44,162 bases of DNA from an uncultured Alphaproteobacteria bacterium (GTDB taxonomy: Bacteria; Pseudomonadota; Alphaproteobacteria; RF32; CAG-239): the NCBI GenBank assembly GCA_944391395.1, contig CALXTI010000002.1, positions 64,001 through 108,162 of the forward strand, written 5' to 3'. Below the pieces are notes generated by a model, which ran no database searches, was not told the origin of the DNA, and saw only the letters and a list, made by a program, of their open reading frames with translations. Position numbers and translations under genes: made by a program. Numbering within the stretch: the first letter of the stretch is position 1; each line of letters begins with the position of its first letter. Shown here one piece after another: positions 1 through 8,711 of this stretch.

Positions 1-1469
1 TAACGCTCCTGATGTTGTTTAATTAAGTTTTGCCGCAAATCATTTAAATTCTGCTCCAATCCTACGCCGTAAAGATGCGGGTTGGCAAGGCGTTTGTAGG
101 CTTTATCCAAACGGTTGAGGTTTTGCGTTGCCGTTGTTTGAATCTCGATTAAAGAACGGTTGATGTCATCGGCAATCACTTTGCCGTTTGCCATCACCGG
201 TTTTAAGAGGCTATAAGCTTCCTGATTCTGCGTAAACGCAACACGCTCGCCGGTGGTGCTGTTCAAACGCCATGAAGTGAGCGTGCGGGTTAGGCGTCCG
301 TCTTTAATTGGTTCATCGTTTTGTCGGGTGATGATATCGCCTTCAAACATGCCGTTTTTGACAATACGAATAACGTTTGTGGCGCCGGGAATGGTGGTTT
401 TGCCTTCGGCAATTTTGATTTTCGGCACGCCGTTATACTGTTTGGTTTTATAAACCCCGCCCAAAGCCGGCGTGTCATAAGCGGTTACCAGTTTGGTGCC
501 GGCGGCAAAGGCGTCATACGGCGCACGTTGCACTATGACAAGATTTTCTATCAAGTGCTCATCTAAATCGTTGGATGCCAATAGCTGAACATTGGGCATG
601 CCGGCGGCTTCCAACATGGCTTTTGCCTCTTTTGCCCAATAGGCCAAATCACCGGAATCTATGCGGATGCCCTGAAGTTCAATGCCGGTTTCCTGCGCGG
701 CGCGAATGGCGTTTTTAACACCTTGGCGGGTGTCATATGTATCTACCAATAAAATGGTATTGCCGACGGAGGCGCGCATATACGCTTTGAAAGCGTCAAG
801 CTCATCGGCATAGCTCATGACAAACGAGTGCGCCATGGTGCCTTTGGGCGGAATGCCGTAATATTGTGCCGCTTTAACGTTTGAAGTGCCGCAGCAGCCG
901 CCGATAAAAGCGGCGCGTGTGGGCAGAAAACAGCCGAAATCCTGCGCGCGGCGGAGGCCGAATTCCATTACCGGACGTTTGATTCCGTCGGCCGCGGCGG
1001 CAGTTACCATGCGGGAAGCTTTGGTGGCAATCAGGCTTTGGGCGTTAAACGCATTTAAAAAAGCCGATTCAATCATATCCACTTGCCAGCAGGGACCGCT
1101 GACGCTTAATACCGGTTCGTTGGGGAAAACAATTTCGCCTTCGGGAACGGCGCGGATGTCAAGCTGCAGGCGTTGTCCGTTTAAAAATTGCAGAAAGTCT
1201 TTGGCAAACAAACGGTTGCCGTCGCGGTTTTTTAATGATGCCAGATAGTCAATGTCTTCCGGTTTGATTTGCCAGTTTTCCGTCCATTGTAAAAATTCGC
1301 CCAAGCCGGCGCTTAAAAGATAACTGCCGCCGAATGGGCATTTACGGAAGAAGGCTTCGGAAGTTTTGGGTTCCAGATGTTTGCTATCTTTGAACCAGGA
1401 TTGAGCCATGGTCAGGTGGTATAAGTCACAGAAAAAAGGTGTTCCGGATTGTAAAATATCGTTTCTCAT
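1..1469 (-). CDS. pncB: Nicotinate phosphoribosyltransferase (left edge of window, 3' end cut or just reached)
   Basis: Converts nicotinate plus PRPP to nicotinate mononucleotide in the cytoplasm, the committing step of the Preiss-Handler NAD salvage route. The reading frame from ATG at 1469 stays open for 489 codons to base 3; the last two bases (TA on the coding strand) could begin a stop codon, so the gene may end at the window edge. Visible family motifs are LYHLTMAQSWF near residue 17, EFGLRRAQ near 160, and IRIDSGDLAYW and AGTKLVTAYDTPALGG in the second half, where the phosphoribosyltransferase barrel binds its substrate. Length fits the roughly 490-residue bacterial family. Its start overlaps the pncA stop by four bases (ATGA), so it is probably translationally coupled to pncA. 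Function is assigned from family motifs. Confidence 0.93.
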   Translation of the reverse strand, partial: MRNDILQSGTPFFCDLYHLTMAQSWFKDSKHLEPKTSEAFFRKCPFGGSYLLSAGLGEFLQWTENWQIKPEDIDYLASLKNRDGNRLFAKDFLQFLNGQRLQLDIRAVPEGEIVFPNEPVLSVSGPCWQVDMIESAFLNAFNAQSLIATKASRMVTAAAADGIKRPVMEFGLRRAQDFGCFLPTRAAFIGGCCGTSNVKAAQYYGIPPKGTMAHSFVMSYADELDAFKAYMRASVGNTILLVDTYDTRQGVKNAIRAAQETGIELQGIRIDSGDLAYWAKEAKAMLEAAGMPNVQLLASNDLDEHLIENLVIVQRAPYDAFAAGTKLVTAYDTPALGGVYKTKQYNGVPKIKIAEGKTTIPGATNVIRIVKNGMFEGDIITRQNDEPIKDGRLTRTLTSWRLNSTTGERVAFTQNQEAYSLLKPVMANGKVIADDINRSLIEIQTTATQNLNRLDKAYKRLANPHLYGVGLEQNLNDLRQNLIKQHQER

Positions 1470-2095
1470 TGGTCGTTCCTTTCACTAAAATGAACCAGGT
1501 TATGTTGTGTCTTTTTTTCTAAAAGGTAGGTGCGAAAAAACTGGGCGCTGGTGATACTGTGCAATTTGCCGGCGTTGATGAACGGGCGGTAAACTTCGTC
1601 GTTCAAGATGTCGCCGATTTGGCGGTTTAAGCCCAAACACAAGTCTTCCAAAATGCAGACTTCGGCACCGCGTTTGAGAAGGCCGTCCATGGCTTCTTTA
1701 ACGCACACGTCGCTTAATACGCCGCAAAGATAAACTTTTTTGTTTTGCCATTCGGTGCTTAAAATTGCGTAGTTGTGTTTTTCATGCCAGATGTTGGTGG
1801 TGCCCTTAAAGATTTTGATAAGTTCTATATTGTCCTTAAACGGCGCGGCCGATTGCCAGTCTTTGGTGCCGAAAATGCAATGCGGCGGATAAGATTTGGC
1901 CTCGTTGGTGTTGAGATAGGTTTCCAAAAAGTGCGTGTCATATGAATCTATGACGGCATCAAACATACCGCGCTGGAGATTGGCGGCGAACTTTTGATGA
2001 CGTTCAATCAAGTCCGGCGCGGCAACGGAAAGTTTCCCGTTCGGGTGAACGAAATCGTTTTGAAAATCTATCCGCATTAAGATACGGTTGTTCAT
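1466..2095 (-). CDS. pncA: Nicotinamidase (isochorismatase-like family)
   Basis: Hydrolyses nicotinamide to nicotinate, which the next gene (pncB) uses. The 209-residue protein has the expected catalytic triad: D10 in RIDFQNDF, K97 in IFKGTTN, and C131 in LSDVCV. Likely metal ligands are D53 and H55 (YDTHF) and H72 (PPHCIFGT). The frame extends 29 codons further upstream, but ATG 2095 is chosen because an AAGGG Shine-Dalgarno lies 8 nt before it and the N-terminus then starts at the first strand of the fold. A separate leader (2096-2201) carrying the same RNA element as the nadM leader lies between nadM and this gene, suggesting its own translational control. The stop overlaps the pncB start. 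Confidence 0.92.
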   Translation of the reverse strand: MNNRILMRIDFQNDFVHPNGKLSVAAPDLIERHQKFAANLQRGMFDAVIDSYDTHFLETYLNTNEAKSYPPHCIFGTKDWQSAAPFKDNIELIKIFKGTTNIWHEKHNYAILSTEWQNKKVYLCGVLSDVCVKEAMDGLLKRGAEVCILEDLCLGLNRQIGDILNDEVYRPFINAGKLHSITSAQFFRTYLLEKKTQHNLVHFSERNDQ

Positions 2096-2201
2096 GATAT
2101 TTTCCCTTTCAGGCTTATTTAAGGGTTGAAACGACCGCCTGTCTTTCATAAGCCCTGCGAAAGACGCAGACGGGCAGCGCATTGTGCGCTAAAATTAAAG
2201 A
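2096..2201 (-). promoter_or_regulatory. Candidate cis-regulatory RNA (riboswitch-like) in the pncA leader
   Basis: Read on the minus strand, this intercistronic leader contains a hairpin (2176-2190, 6-bp stem). It is followed by a 7-bp hairpin (2141-2147 with 2159-2165) whose 11-nt loop GCAGGGCTTAT (2148-2158) is identical to the one in the nadM leader. Downstream come CGTTTCAACCC and an ATAAGCC box (2112-2118) exactly complementary to seven loop bases. The Shine-Dalgarno AAGGG (2104-2108) can pair with CCCTT (2121-2125), while GCCTG (2110-2114) can pair with CAGGC (2137-2141). These pairings cannot all form together, which suggests a translational switch. The ligand is unknown; an NAD-pathway metabolite is the obvious guess. 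Confidence 0.6.
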
Positions 2202-2744
2202 TTAAATAATTGCTTTTTTCCGATAAAAGTAATCTTCAATGATGTGGCAATTTTCCGGATGCACAAAATTTTTCCAGCGTTCATCGCCGTATTTTATCAT
2301 GTCGCGAATCATGGAGCCGCTGACAAACGGAAAAGAAGGGTCGGTGCGATCCACCAGCTCAATATGTTTAAAACACTCCTTAAACCAATGGGCGTCGTAA
2401 GCACTGCCGGCATAATAGACATCGGGTTTTGGTAAATCCGGAAAAGTTTCGTTGATGAAATCCAAAACATATTCGCCCCATTCGGCGGGGTTGTTGATGT
2501 CAAACAGGCCGATGATTTTTAAGCGTTCATATTCCGGCCGGTGGCGGTAGACGTTTTGAATCATTTTTTTGCGGGTGGTGTAGTTAAACGGGTTGCGGGA
2601 TGTTCCCTGTTCCTGAATGGAACCCAAAATGATGGTGACGCGTTCGCATTCTTTTAACATACGGTCAATCAGCATGGCGTGTCCGATGTGAAAAGGCTGG
2701 GCCCGCATGATGCTTAAACCGTGACGATATTTGAAATCAGACAT
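2202..2744 (-). CDS. nadM: NadM/NadR-like nicotinamide-nucleotide adenylyltransferase
   Basis: Predicted cytoplasmic nucleotidyltransferase that joins NMN (or NaMN) to ATP, giving NAD or its deamido form. The 180-residue protein has the class signature PFHIGH (residues 17-22, the HxGH ATP-binding motif) and a C-terminal VSGSMIRD (141-148), which corresponds to the ISGTxIR phosphate-binding motif. It is a stand-alone adenylyltransferase without the ribosylnicotinamide kinase domain of NadR. The start at 2744 is fixed by an AAGGAG Shine-Dalgarno 8 nt upstream. It is the first gene of the nadM-pncA-pncB operon and has a structured leader. Whether it prefers NMN or NaMN cannot be read from the sequence. 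Confidence 0.85.
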   Translation of the reverse strand: MSDFKYRHGLSIMRAQPFHIGHAMLIDRMLKECERVTIILGSIQEQGTSRNPFNYTTRKKMIQNVYRHRPEYERLKIIGLFDINNPAEWGEYVLDFINETFPDLPKPDVYYAGSAYDAHWFKECFKHIELVDRTDPSFPFVSGSMIRDMIKYGDERWKNFVHPENCHIIEDYFYRKKAII

Positions 2745-2861
2745 TAAAAAAACTCCTTACAAAGGAGCCGGCATATAAAAAGGGTATAAAATTTTCCCTG
2801 ATTAAACAACCTGGCTCGGGTTAACGTCCTTGAGCTTATAAGCCCTGCAAGCTCCAAGAAC
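2745..2861 (-). promoter_or_regulatory. Candidate cis-regulatory RNA (riboswitch-like) in the nadM leader
   Basis: On the minus strand a 12-bp hairpin with one bulge (2826-2837 with 2849-2861) displays the same 11-nt loop GCAGGGCTTAT (2838-2848) as the pncA leader. CGTTAACCC and a GAGCC box (2813-2817) follow it. The Shine-Dalgarno AAGGAG (2753-2758) is perfectly complementary to CTCCTT (2762-2767), forming a 6-bp hairpin that would hide it. The competing pairing GAGCC-A-GG (2810-2817) with CCGGCTC (2765-2771) would free it. GAGCC can also pair with GGCTT in the hairpin loop. This is the layout of a translational riboswitch; no known class is recognised. Confidence 0.62.
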
Positions 2862-2900
2862 AATTTTAAGATATAATATTTGGAAAAAATGTCAAGCATA

Positions 2901-2942
2901 AAAAAACACCGCCTGCGTATAAACGTTCGGGCGGCGTTTAAA
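2901..2942 (-). terminator. Rho-independent terminator after trxB
   Basis: GCCGCC-type arms at 2906-2913 and 2930-2937 form a GC-rich stem followed on the minus strand by a T-run (2901-2906). It lies just after the trxB stop codon and before the nadM leader. Confidence 0.75.
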
Positions 2943-2957
2943 AAGACACGGCCGGCG

Positions 2958-3899
2958 TCAGTTTTGTGTCTGCAAAAACTTTTCCGCTTCCATGGCGGCC
3001 ATGGCGCCGCTGGCGGCAGAGGTTATTGCCTGACGAAATTTAGAATCCTGCACATCGCCGGCGGCAAAAACACCCGCGATATTGGTGGCGGTGCCGTCCG
3101 GCGCGGTCAAGATGTAACCGTTATCGTCAAGTTTGAGAAAGTTTTTGAACACTTCGGTGTTCGGATGATGACCGATGGCGACAAACAAACCGTCTATCAT
3201 AAGTTCGCTCACGGCATCGGTTTTGACGTTGCGGATTTTGATACCGTTAACGCCCAAGGGCTGCTCACTGCCCAATACCTCATCAACCACGCTGTCCCAA
3301 ACGATTTCAATTTTCGGATTTTCTTTGACCCGCTTTTGCATAACGGCATCGGCACGCAGAGAATCGCGGCGGTGAATTAAATAAACCTTGGTGGCAAATC
3401 CGGTTAAATAGAGTGCTTCTTCGGCTGCCGTATTGCCGCCGCCGACCACGGCCACATTCTTGCTGCGGTAAAAGAAACCGTCACAAGTGGCGCAGGCCGA
3501 AACCCCGAAACCGATGTATTTTTTCTCGGAAGGAAGATTAAGCCAACGAGCGGAAGAACCGGTCGAAACTATTACAGTGTCGGCAGTGAACTCATTACCG
3601 TTTTCGGAACTGCAGACAAACGGGCGGGCGTTAAAATCCACCTCGGTGATTTTGTCATCAATCATGCGTACGCCGACGTTTTGTGCCTGCGCGCGCATAT
3701 TTTCCATCAGTTGCGAACCGGAAATCGGTTCGGCAAAACCGGGGAAGTTTTCAATGTCGGTGGTCATGGTCAACTGGCCGCCGATTTGCGGGCCGGAAAC
3801 CAAAACCGGATTTAAGCCGGCGCGGGCGGCGTAAATACCGGCGGTGTATCCGGCGGGGCCGGAGCCGATGATAAGTACTTTTGTTTTGTATTCAGCCAT
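2958..3899 (-). CDS. trxB: Thioredoxin reductase (NADPH)
   Basis: Cytoplasmic flavoenzyme that reduces thioredoxin with NADPH. The 313-residue protein has the FAD-binding GSGPAG near the N-terminus, the redox-active CATC in SACATCDGFF near residue 135, the NADPH-binding GGGNTAAEEA, and the C-terminal FAD motif GVFAAGDVQD. Length is normal for the family. The frame extends 17 codons further upstream, but ATG 3899 is preferred because an AGGAG Shine-Dalgarno precedes it and MAEYKTKVLIIGSG is the usual N-terminus. It is transcribed alone, from a promoter at about 3919-3946 to the terminator at 2901-2942. Confidence 0.95.
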   Translation of the reverse strand: MAEYKTKVLIIGSGPAGYTAGIYAARAGLNPVLVSGPQIGGQLTMTTDIENFPGFAEPISGSQLMENMRAQAQNVGVRMIDDKITEVDFNARPFVCSSENGNEFTADTVIVSTGSSARWLNLPSEKKYIGFGVSACATCDGFFYRSKNVAVVGGGNTAAEEALYLTGFATKVYLIHRRDSLRADAVMQKRVKENPKIEIVWDSVVDEVLGSEQPLGVNGIKIRNVKTDAVSELMIDGLFVAIGHHPNTEVFKNFLKLDDNGYILTAPDGTATNIAGVFAAGDVQDSKFRQAITSAASGAMAAMEAEKFLQTQN

Positions 3900-3918
3900 A
3901 TTTTTTCTCCTTTTTCTT

Positions 3919-3946
3919 AACATACGGTTTTGAATCTTTTTTGCAA
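3919..3946 (-). promoter_or_regulatory. Putative sigma-70-type promoter of trxB
   Basis: On the minus strand TTGCAA (3941-3946) and TATGTT (3919-3924) are 16 bp apart, 20 nt before the trxB start. This is a consensus match only. Confidence 0.5.
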
Positions 3947-4019
3947 GCAAATAAATTACTTATAAAAAGTTTTATCATTGGCTTATTAAGGGGATTTTTC
4001 GGGTAAATTAAATTTTTGA

Positions 4020-4048
4020 TTGTAAACGGTCAAAACATATTTTATGAT
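4020..4048 (+). promoter_or_regulatory. Putative promoter of the NPYG-repeat protein gene
   Basis: TTGTAA (4020-4025) and TATGAT (4043-4048) are separated by 17 bp, 35 nt before the ATG at 4084. Confidence 0.5.
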
Positions 4049-4083
4049 AAGGTACAAAATGTTTGTTTGTTAATGAGGTTGTT

Positions 4084-4512
4084 ATGCGTTATATATTGTT
4101 TTTGTTATTGATATGTGCGGCCTTACCGGTGCAGTCTCGTGTTATTGGGCGGCTTTCTGCCAACCGTTACGATGCCGATTCAACGGCAAATCCATACGGT
4201 GCCGGCAGCCGCTATGATGCAGACAGCATCAACAATCCGTACGGGAAATACGGCAGCCGTTACAGCAACACCTCGGCAAATAATCCGTATGCAACCGATG
4301 CGCCGAAACTATACGACAGCGAGGGAAATTACCGCGGTCGGCTTTCAGCCAACCGTTATGATCCGGATTCAATTTCCAATCCTTACGGCCGTTACGGAAG
4401 CAGGTATTCGCCCGACAGTATCAACAATCCTTACGGTGCCGGCAGCCGCTATGATGCAGACAGTCCGAACAATCCGTATGGGGATGGCTGGTATATCGTT
4501 GTTGATGATTGA
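4084..4512 (+). CDS. Small secreted NPYG-repeat protein, function unknown
   Basis: A 142-residue protein with a signal peptide (MRYILFLLLICAALPVQS, about 18 residues). The rest is almost wholly repeats of SRYDADSxNNPYG, in units of about 14-16 residues: RLSANRYDxDS opens two blocks and NPYG recurs six times. Composition is rich in Asn, Tyr, Gly, Ser and Asp with no cysteine, suggesting an exported, possibly metal-binding or calcium-dependent structure; that is inference. Similar NPYG repeat tracts exist in other bacterial secreted proteins of unknown role. A 32-base exact DNA repeat (4195-4226 and 4432-4463) shows recent duplication. ATG 4084 is chosen over the upstream ATG at 4063 because GAGG precedes it and the signal peptide then begins at residue 1. 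Confidence 0.75.
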   Translation: MRYILFLLLICAALPVQSRVIGRLSANRYDADSTANPYGAGSRYDADSINNPYGKYGSRYSNTSANNPYATDAPKLYDSEGNYRGRLSANRYDPDSISNPYGRYGSRYSPDSINNPYGAGSRYDADSPNNPYGDGWYIVVDD

Positions 4513-4582
4513 TTTTTGCGTACGGTGGAAAAAGCTTTGTTTATAAAGCAGAGGAATAGCACTAAACGATGTAAATTTTTTA

Positions 4583-4611
4583 TTGACAATAAAAAAACCT
4601 TCCTTTATAAG
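4583..4611 (+). promoter_or_regulatory. Strong sigma-70-type promoter of tRNA-Thr
   Basis: A perfect -35 TTGACA (4583-4588) and a -10 TATAAG (4606-4611) are separated by 17 bp and end 12 nt before the tRNA. Confidence 0.75.
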
Positions 4612-4623
4612 AAAATCCGTTAC

Positions 4624-4699
4624 GCCGACATAGCTCAGTTGGTAGAGCAGCTGATTTGTAATCAGCGGGTCGGGAGTTCAAGTCTCTCTGTCGGCACCA
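4624..4699 (+). tRNA. tRNA-Thr (anticodon UGU)
   Basis: A complete 76-nt cloverleaf. The acceptor arms are GCCGACA and TGTCGGC, the D arm is GCTCAGTTGGTAGAGC, and the anticodon stem GCTGA/TCAGC has loop TTTGTAA, giving anticodon TGT. The T arm carries GTTCAAGTC, the discriminator is A, and the CCA end is encoded. Confidence 0.97.
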
Positions 4700-4704
4700 T
4701 AGAG

Positions 4705-4755
4705 TTTTCAAGGCTTTGCGATGAATCGGCAAGGCTTTATTTTTTGCCTTGAAAA
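4705..4755 (+). terminator. Inverted repeat after tRNA-Thr, likely terminator
   Basis: TTTTCAAGGC (4705-4714) is perfectly complementary to GCCTTGAAAA (4746-4755), with a T-run just inside the second arm. The loop is long, so efficiency is uncertain. Confidence 0.4.
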
Positions 4756-4815
4756 TTCGTTTCATTTGATAATGTTGGATAAATTCAAATTTTAACGTCC
4801 GTTTCGTATGAAGAT

Positions 4816-5994
<1,179 letters not shown>

Positions 5995-6032
5995 TTGCAA
6001 TCTTATATAGTTGTTTTTTAACGGAGATAACA

Positions 6033-7133
6033 ATGCAAAAATATAACTACGGTCGACAATCTATTGACAATGACGATATTGATGCTGTTCTTTCGGTATT
6101 GAAAAGCGATTATCTGACTTGCGGGCCGAAGATTAAAGAGTTTGAAAATGCCGTTTGCCAATATACCGGAGCAAAATATTGCGTGGCTGTGTCAAATGCT
6201 ACGGCAGGGCTGCATATTGCGGCTCTTGCTATAGGGTTACGGCCCGGAGATGAAGCGATAACATCGCCGATTACGTTTTTATCTTCAGCAAATTGTATGT
6301 GTTTTACCGGTGCGACTCCGACATTCGCGGATATTGACGAACAAACCGCCAATATTGATCCTGAAGAAATCAGGCGTAAAATCACAAGTAAAACCAAAGC
6401 AGTTATTCCTGTTCATTTTGCGGGACAAAGCTGTGATATGGCGAAAATTTATGACATCGCCAAACAAAATAATCTGTTTGTAATAGAAGACGCGGCTCAT
6501 GCCATCGGTTCGGAATACAAGGGAGATAAGGTCGGATCTTGTAGATATTCGGATATGACGGTGTTTTCGTTTCATCCGGTCAAAACCATCACGACCGGTG
6601 AAGGCGGCGCCGTTACGACAAACAGCAAAGAATTATACGATAAATTATGCGCATTACGGGCTCATGGCACGCATAAAGACGGTGAGATGCAAAACACATG
6701 GGAATATGAAATGCGCGAACTCGGGTATAATTATCGCATGACCGAGATGCAGGCGGCTCTAGGAATCAGTCAGCTGAAAAAAATTGACAAGTTTAAAAAG
6801 CGGCGGCGTGAAATTGTTGCTTTTTATAATAAGGAATTAAGGCTTCCTCATTTGATTGAGAAAGATTTTTCCGATGCCTGTTTTCATTTGTATCCGATAT
6901 TGGTGGAAAACAGACGGGATTTTTATTTTAAGGCCAAAGAAAAAGGGCTGAATTTGCAAGTGCATTATATTCCGGTACACACGCAGCCTTATTATGCCCG
7001 TTTCGGATATAAAAAGGGGGATTATCCTAAGGCGGAGGCGTATTATGAAAAATGTATTTCTCTGCCGTTGTATCCATCGTTAACAGATGAGGATTTGATG
7101 GAAATCGTCAGAAGAATAAAGGATATATTGTAA
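6033..7133 (+). CDS. pseC: UDP-4-amino-4,6-dideoxy-N-acetyl-beta-L-altrosamine transaminase, PseC
   Basis: PLP-dependent aminotransferase of the DegT/DnrJ/EryC1 family that aminates C4 of the PseB product. The 366-residue protein shows SDYLTCGPKIKEFE at the N-terminus, the aspartate motif EDAAHAIGS (D153) and the Schiff-base lysine K184 in FHPVKTITTGEGGAV. Length is normal. ATG 6033 is used rather than the upstream in-frame start at 5943 because GGAG precedes it and the upstream extension lies inside pseB. The stop overlaps the pseF start by one base. Confidence 0.92.
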   Translation: MQKYNYGRQSIDNDDIDAVLSVLKSDYLTCGPKIKEFENAVCQYTGAKYCVAVSNATAGLHIAALAIGLRPGDEAITSPITFLSSANCMCFTGATPTFADIDEQTANIDPEEIRRKITSKTKAVIPVHFAGQSCDMAKIYDIAKQNNLFVIEDAAHAIGSEYKGDKVGSCRYSDMTVFSFHPVKTITTGEGGAVTTNSKELYDKLCALRAHGTHKDGEMQNTWEYEMRELGYNYRMTEMQAALGISQLKKIDKFKKRRREIVAFYNKELRLPHLIEKDFSDACFHLYPILVENRRDFYFKAKEKGLNLQVHYIPVHTQPYYARFGYKKGDYPKAEAYYEKCISLPLYPSLTDEDLMEIVRRIKDIL

Positions 7134-7807
7134 TGTCATCGGCGGCAATAATAACGGCGCGCGGCGGAAGCAAGCGAATTCCACGCAAAAATATTAAGAA
7201 ATTTATGGGTAAGCCGATGTTGGTTTACGCAATAGATGCCGCGCTAAAATCAAATCTTTTTGACGAGGTCATGGTTTCAACCGATGATGCGGAAATTGCC
7301 TGCGTGGCCGAGCGGTACGGCGCAAAAGTTCCTTTTATGCGTTCTGATGCCATGGCCGGTGATTTTGCGACGACCAAAGATGTGTTGGCAGAGGTGATTA
7401 ACGAATATCAAAACAGAGGGCAAACTTTTGAAAATATTTGTTGTATCTATCCGTGCGTACCGTTTCTGACAGCGGAGGTGTTGCAAGATGCATTCAAAAA
7501 ATTTGTATCAACCGCAGCGGACAGATTGATCCCCGTGGTTAAATTTTCTTTTCCGATACAACGTGCTTTCAGGATAAACGATAAAGGGTATTTGGAATAT
7601 CGCGAACCTGAAAATGCCTCGAAACGTTCGCAAGATTTGGAACCTATGTATCATGATGCGGGGATGTTTTATTTTTATAAACAAAATAAATTAGAAAGTC
7701 CTAACATAATGTTCTACGAAATGAAAGAAGAAAATGTTCAAGATATTGACACGATGGAGGATTGGAAGTTGGCAGAACTCAAGTATAAAGTAAAGGAAAC
7801 GTTATAA
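7133..7807 (+). CDS. pseF: Pseudaminic acid cytidylyltransferase, PseF
   Basis: Activates the nonulosonic acid as its CMP derivative using CTP. The 224-residue protein begins with the CMP-sugar synthetase signature IITARGGSKRIPRKNIK and has PMLVYAIDAAL, STDDAEIA and the PMYHDAGMFYF block typical of PseF/NeuA. It follows pseC with a one-base overlap (TAATG) and is separated by one base from the next gene. The pairing with pseB and pseC supports pseudaminic rather than sialic acid as substrate. Confidence 0.9.
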   Translation: MSSAAIITARGGSKRIPRKNIKKFMGKPMLVYAIDAALKSNLFDEVMVSTDDAEIACVAERYGAKVPFMRSDAMAGDFATTKDVLAEVINEYQNRGQTFENICCIYPCVPFLTAEVLQDAFKKFVSTAADRLIPVVKFSFPIQRAFRINDKGYLEYREPENASKRSQDLEPMYHDAGMFYFYKQNKLESPNIMFYEMKEENVQDIDTMEDWKLAELKYKVKETL

Positions 7808-7808
7808 A

Positions 7809-8711
7809 ATGTTTATTAAAAGAGAACAATCTTGCGGCGTCGTAAAATATAAAATTTTCGGAAAAACGATATTTAAGCAGGGAAATAAACAAAAAGGACC
7901 TTACGGTATGCATTCCATATTGGAAGCGTATACCGGGATGAAAATAAACAGAAAAAAAGTCAGATTACAGCACGGATGGTCGCCTTTGGACGGTGCTTTT
8001 CCCAACGATTTGAAAAAAAAGACGAAAGTTGCTCTGGCTTGGAACAAACGTTATTGCAATGATTGGAATAAAAAAAGTGATGTTCCGTGCTATATTTGGG
8101 GTTCGCCTTTTATATATTACAGAAAGATGAACAATATCGTTCAAGATGCCGCGGCAAAAGGGACGATAGCCTATCCTTCGCATTCCACGGCGACCACGGA
8201 AGCACGGTTTGATATTGATGATTATTGCGCTCAATTAAAAGCCCTTCCCGATGAATTTCAACCCGTAACAATATCTTTGCACCCTATGGATATTGAACTC
8301 TATCATATGGATGAAGAATATGAAAAAAGAGGCTTTAAGACCGTTTGCGCCGGTTTGGATATGAAAAAACCGTTTTATGAACTTTTTTATGACAATCTGA
8401 AGAAATATAAATATTCCACCTCTAATGAGCCCGGTTCCTATACTTTTTATTCCGTGGAAATGGGAATTCCGTTTTTTATACTCGGACCCGTCGCTTCAAG
8501 TTGTGATACGAATAAAGCGGAAGAAAACCGCGAGCAACGTAACACGAAAATTACGGATTATCAATACGGTCAAATCGCTTATGATTTGTTTTCAAAATTT
8601 CCCAAAGGCATAATTACCGAAGAACAGAGGAATTTTGTTTTATCCGAAACAGGCGCAAACGATTGTGTTTCTAAGGATGAACTGATTAAAATCTTGGAAA
8701 AAATAAAATGA
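7809..8711 (+). CDS. Unknown glycosyltransferase-like protein in the pse operon
   Basis: A 300-residue soluble protein with no signal peptide or membrane segment. I do not recognise its exact family. The N-terminal RLQHGWSP and the C-terminal block EPGSYTFYSVEMGIPFFILGP resemble the two halves of GT-B-fold glycosyltransferases and UDP-sugar hydrolases, where a conserved Glu/Ser-containing loop binds the nucleotide diphosphate; this is inference from pattern. In the operon it sits where pseG might be expected, so it could be a transferase adding the nonulosonic acid to an acceptor, or a replacement for the missing UDP-sugar hydrolase. Its stop overlaps the next start (ATGA). Confidence 0.6.
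   Translation: MFIKREQSCGVVKYKIFGKTIFKQGNKQKGPYGMHSILEAYTGMKINRKKVRLQHGWSPLDGAFPNDLKKKTKVALAWNKRYCNDWNKKSDVPCYIWGSPFIYYRKMNNIVQDAAAKGTIAYPSHSTATTEARFDIDDYCAQLKALPDEFQPVTISLHPMDIELYHMDEEYEKRGFKTVCAGLDMKKPFYELFYDNLKKYKYSTSNEPGSYTFYSVEMGIPFFILGPVASSCDTNKAEENREQRNTKITDYQYGQIAYDLFSKFPKGIITEEQRNFVLSETGANDCVSKDELIKILEKIK

Noticed and set aside
253-1248. Several open frames on both strands over the first 1.4 kb
   Set aside because: They lie inside the continuous minus-strand pncB frame, which has clear family motifs; they are shadows.
4516-4765. Open frames across the tRNA-Thr gene on both strands
   Set aside because: They are overlapped by a complete tRNA with its own promoter and have no protein-like features.
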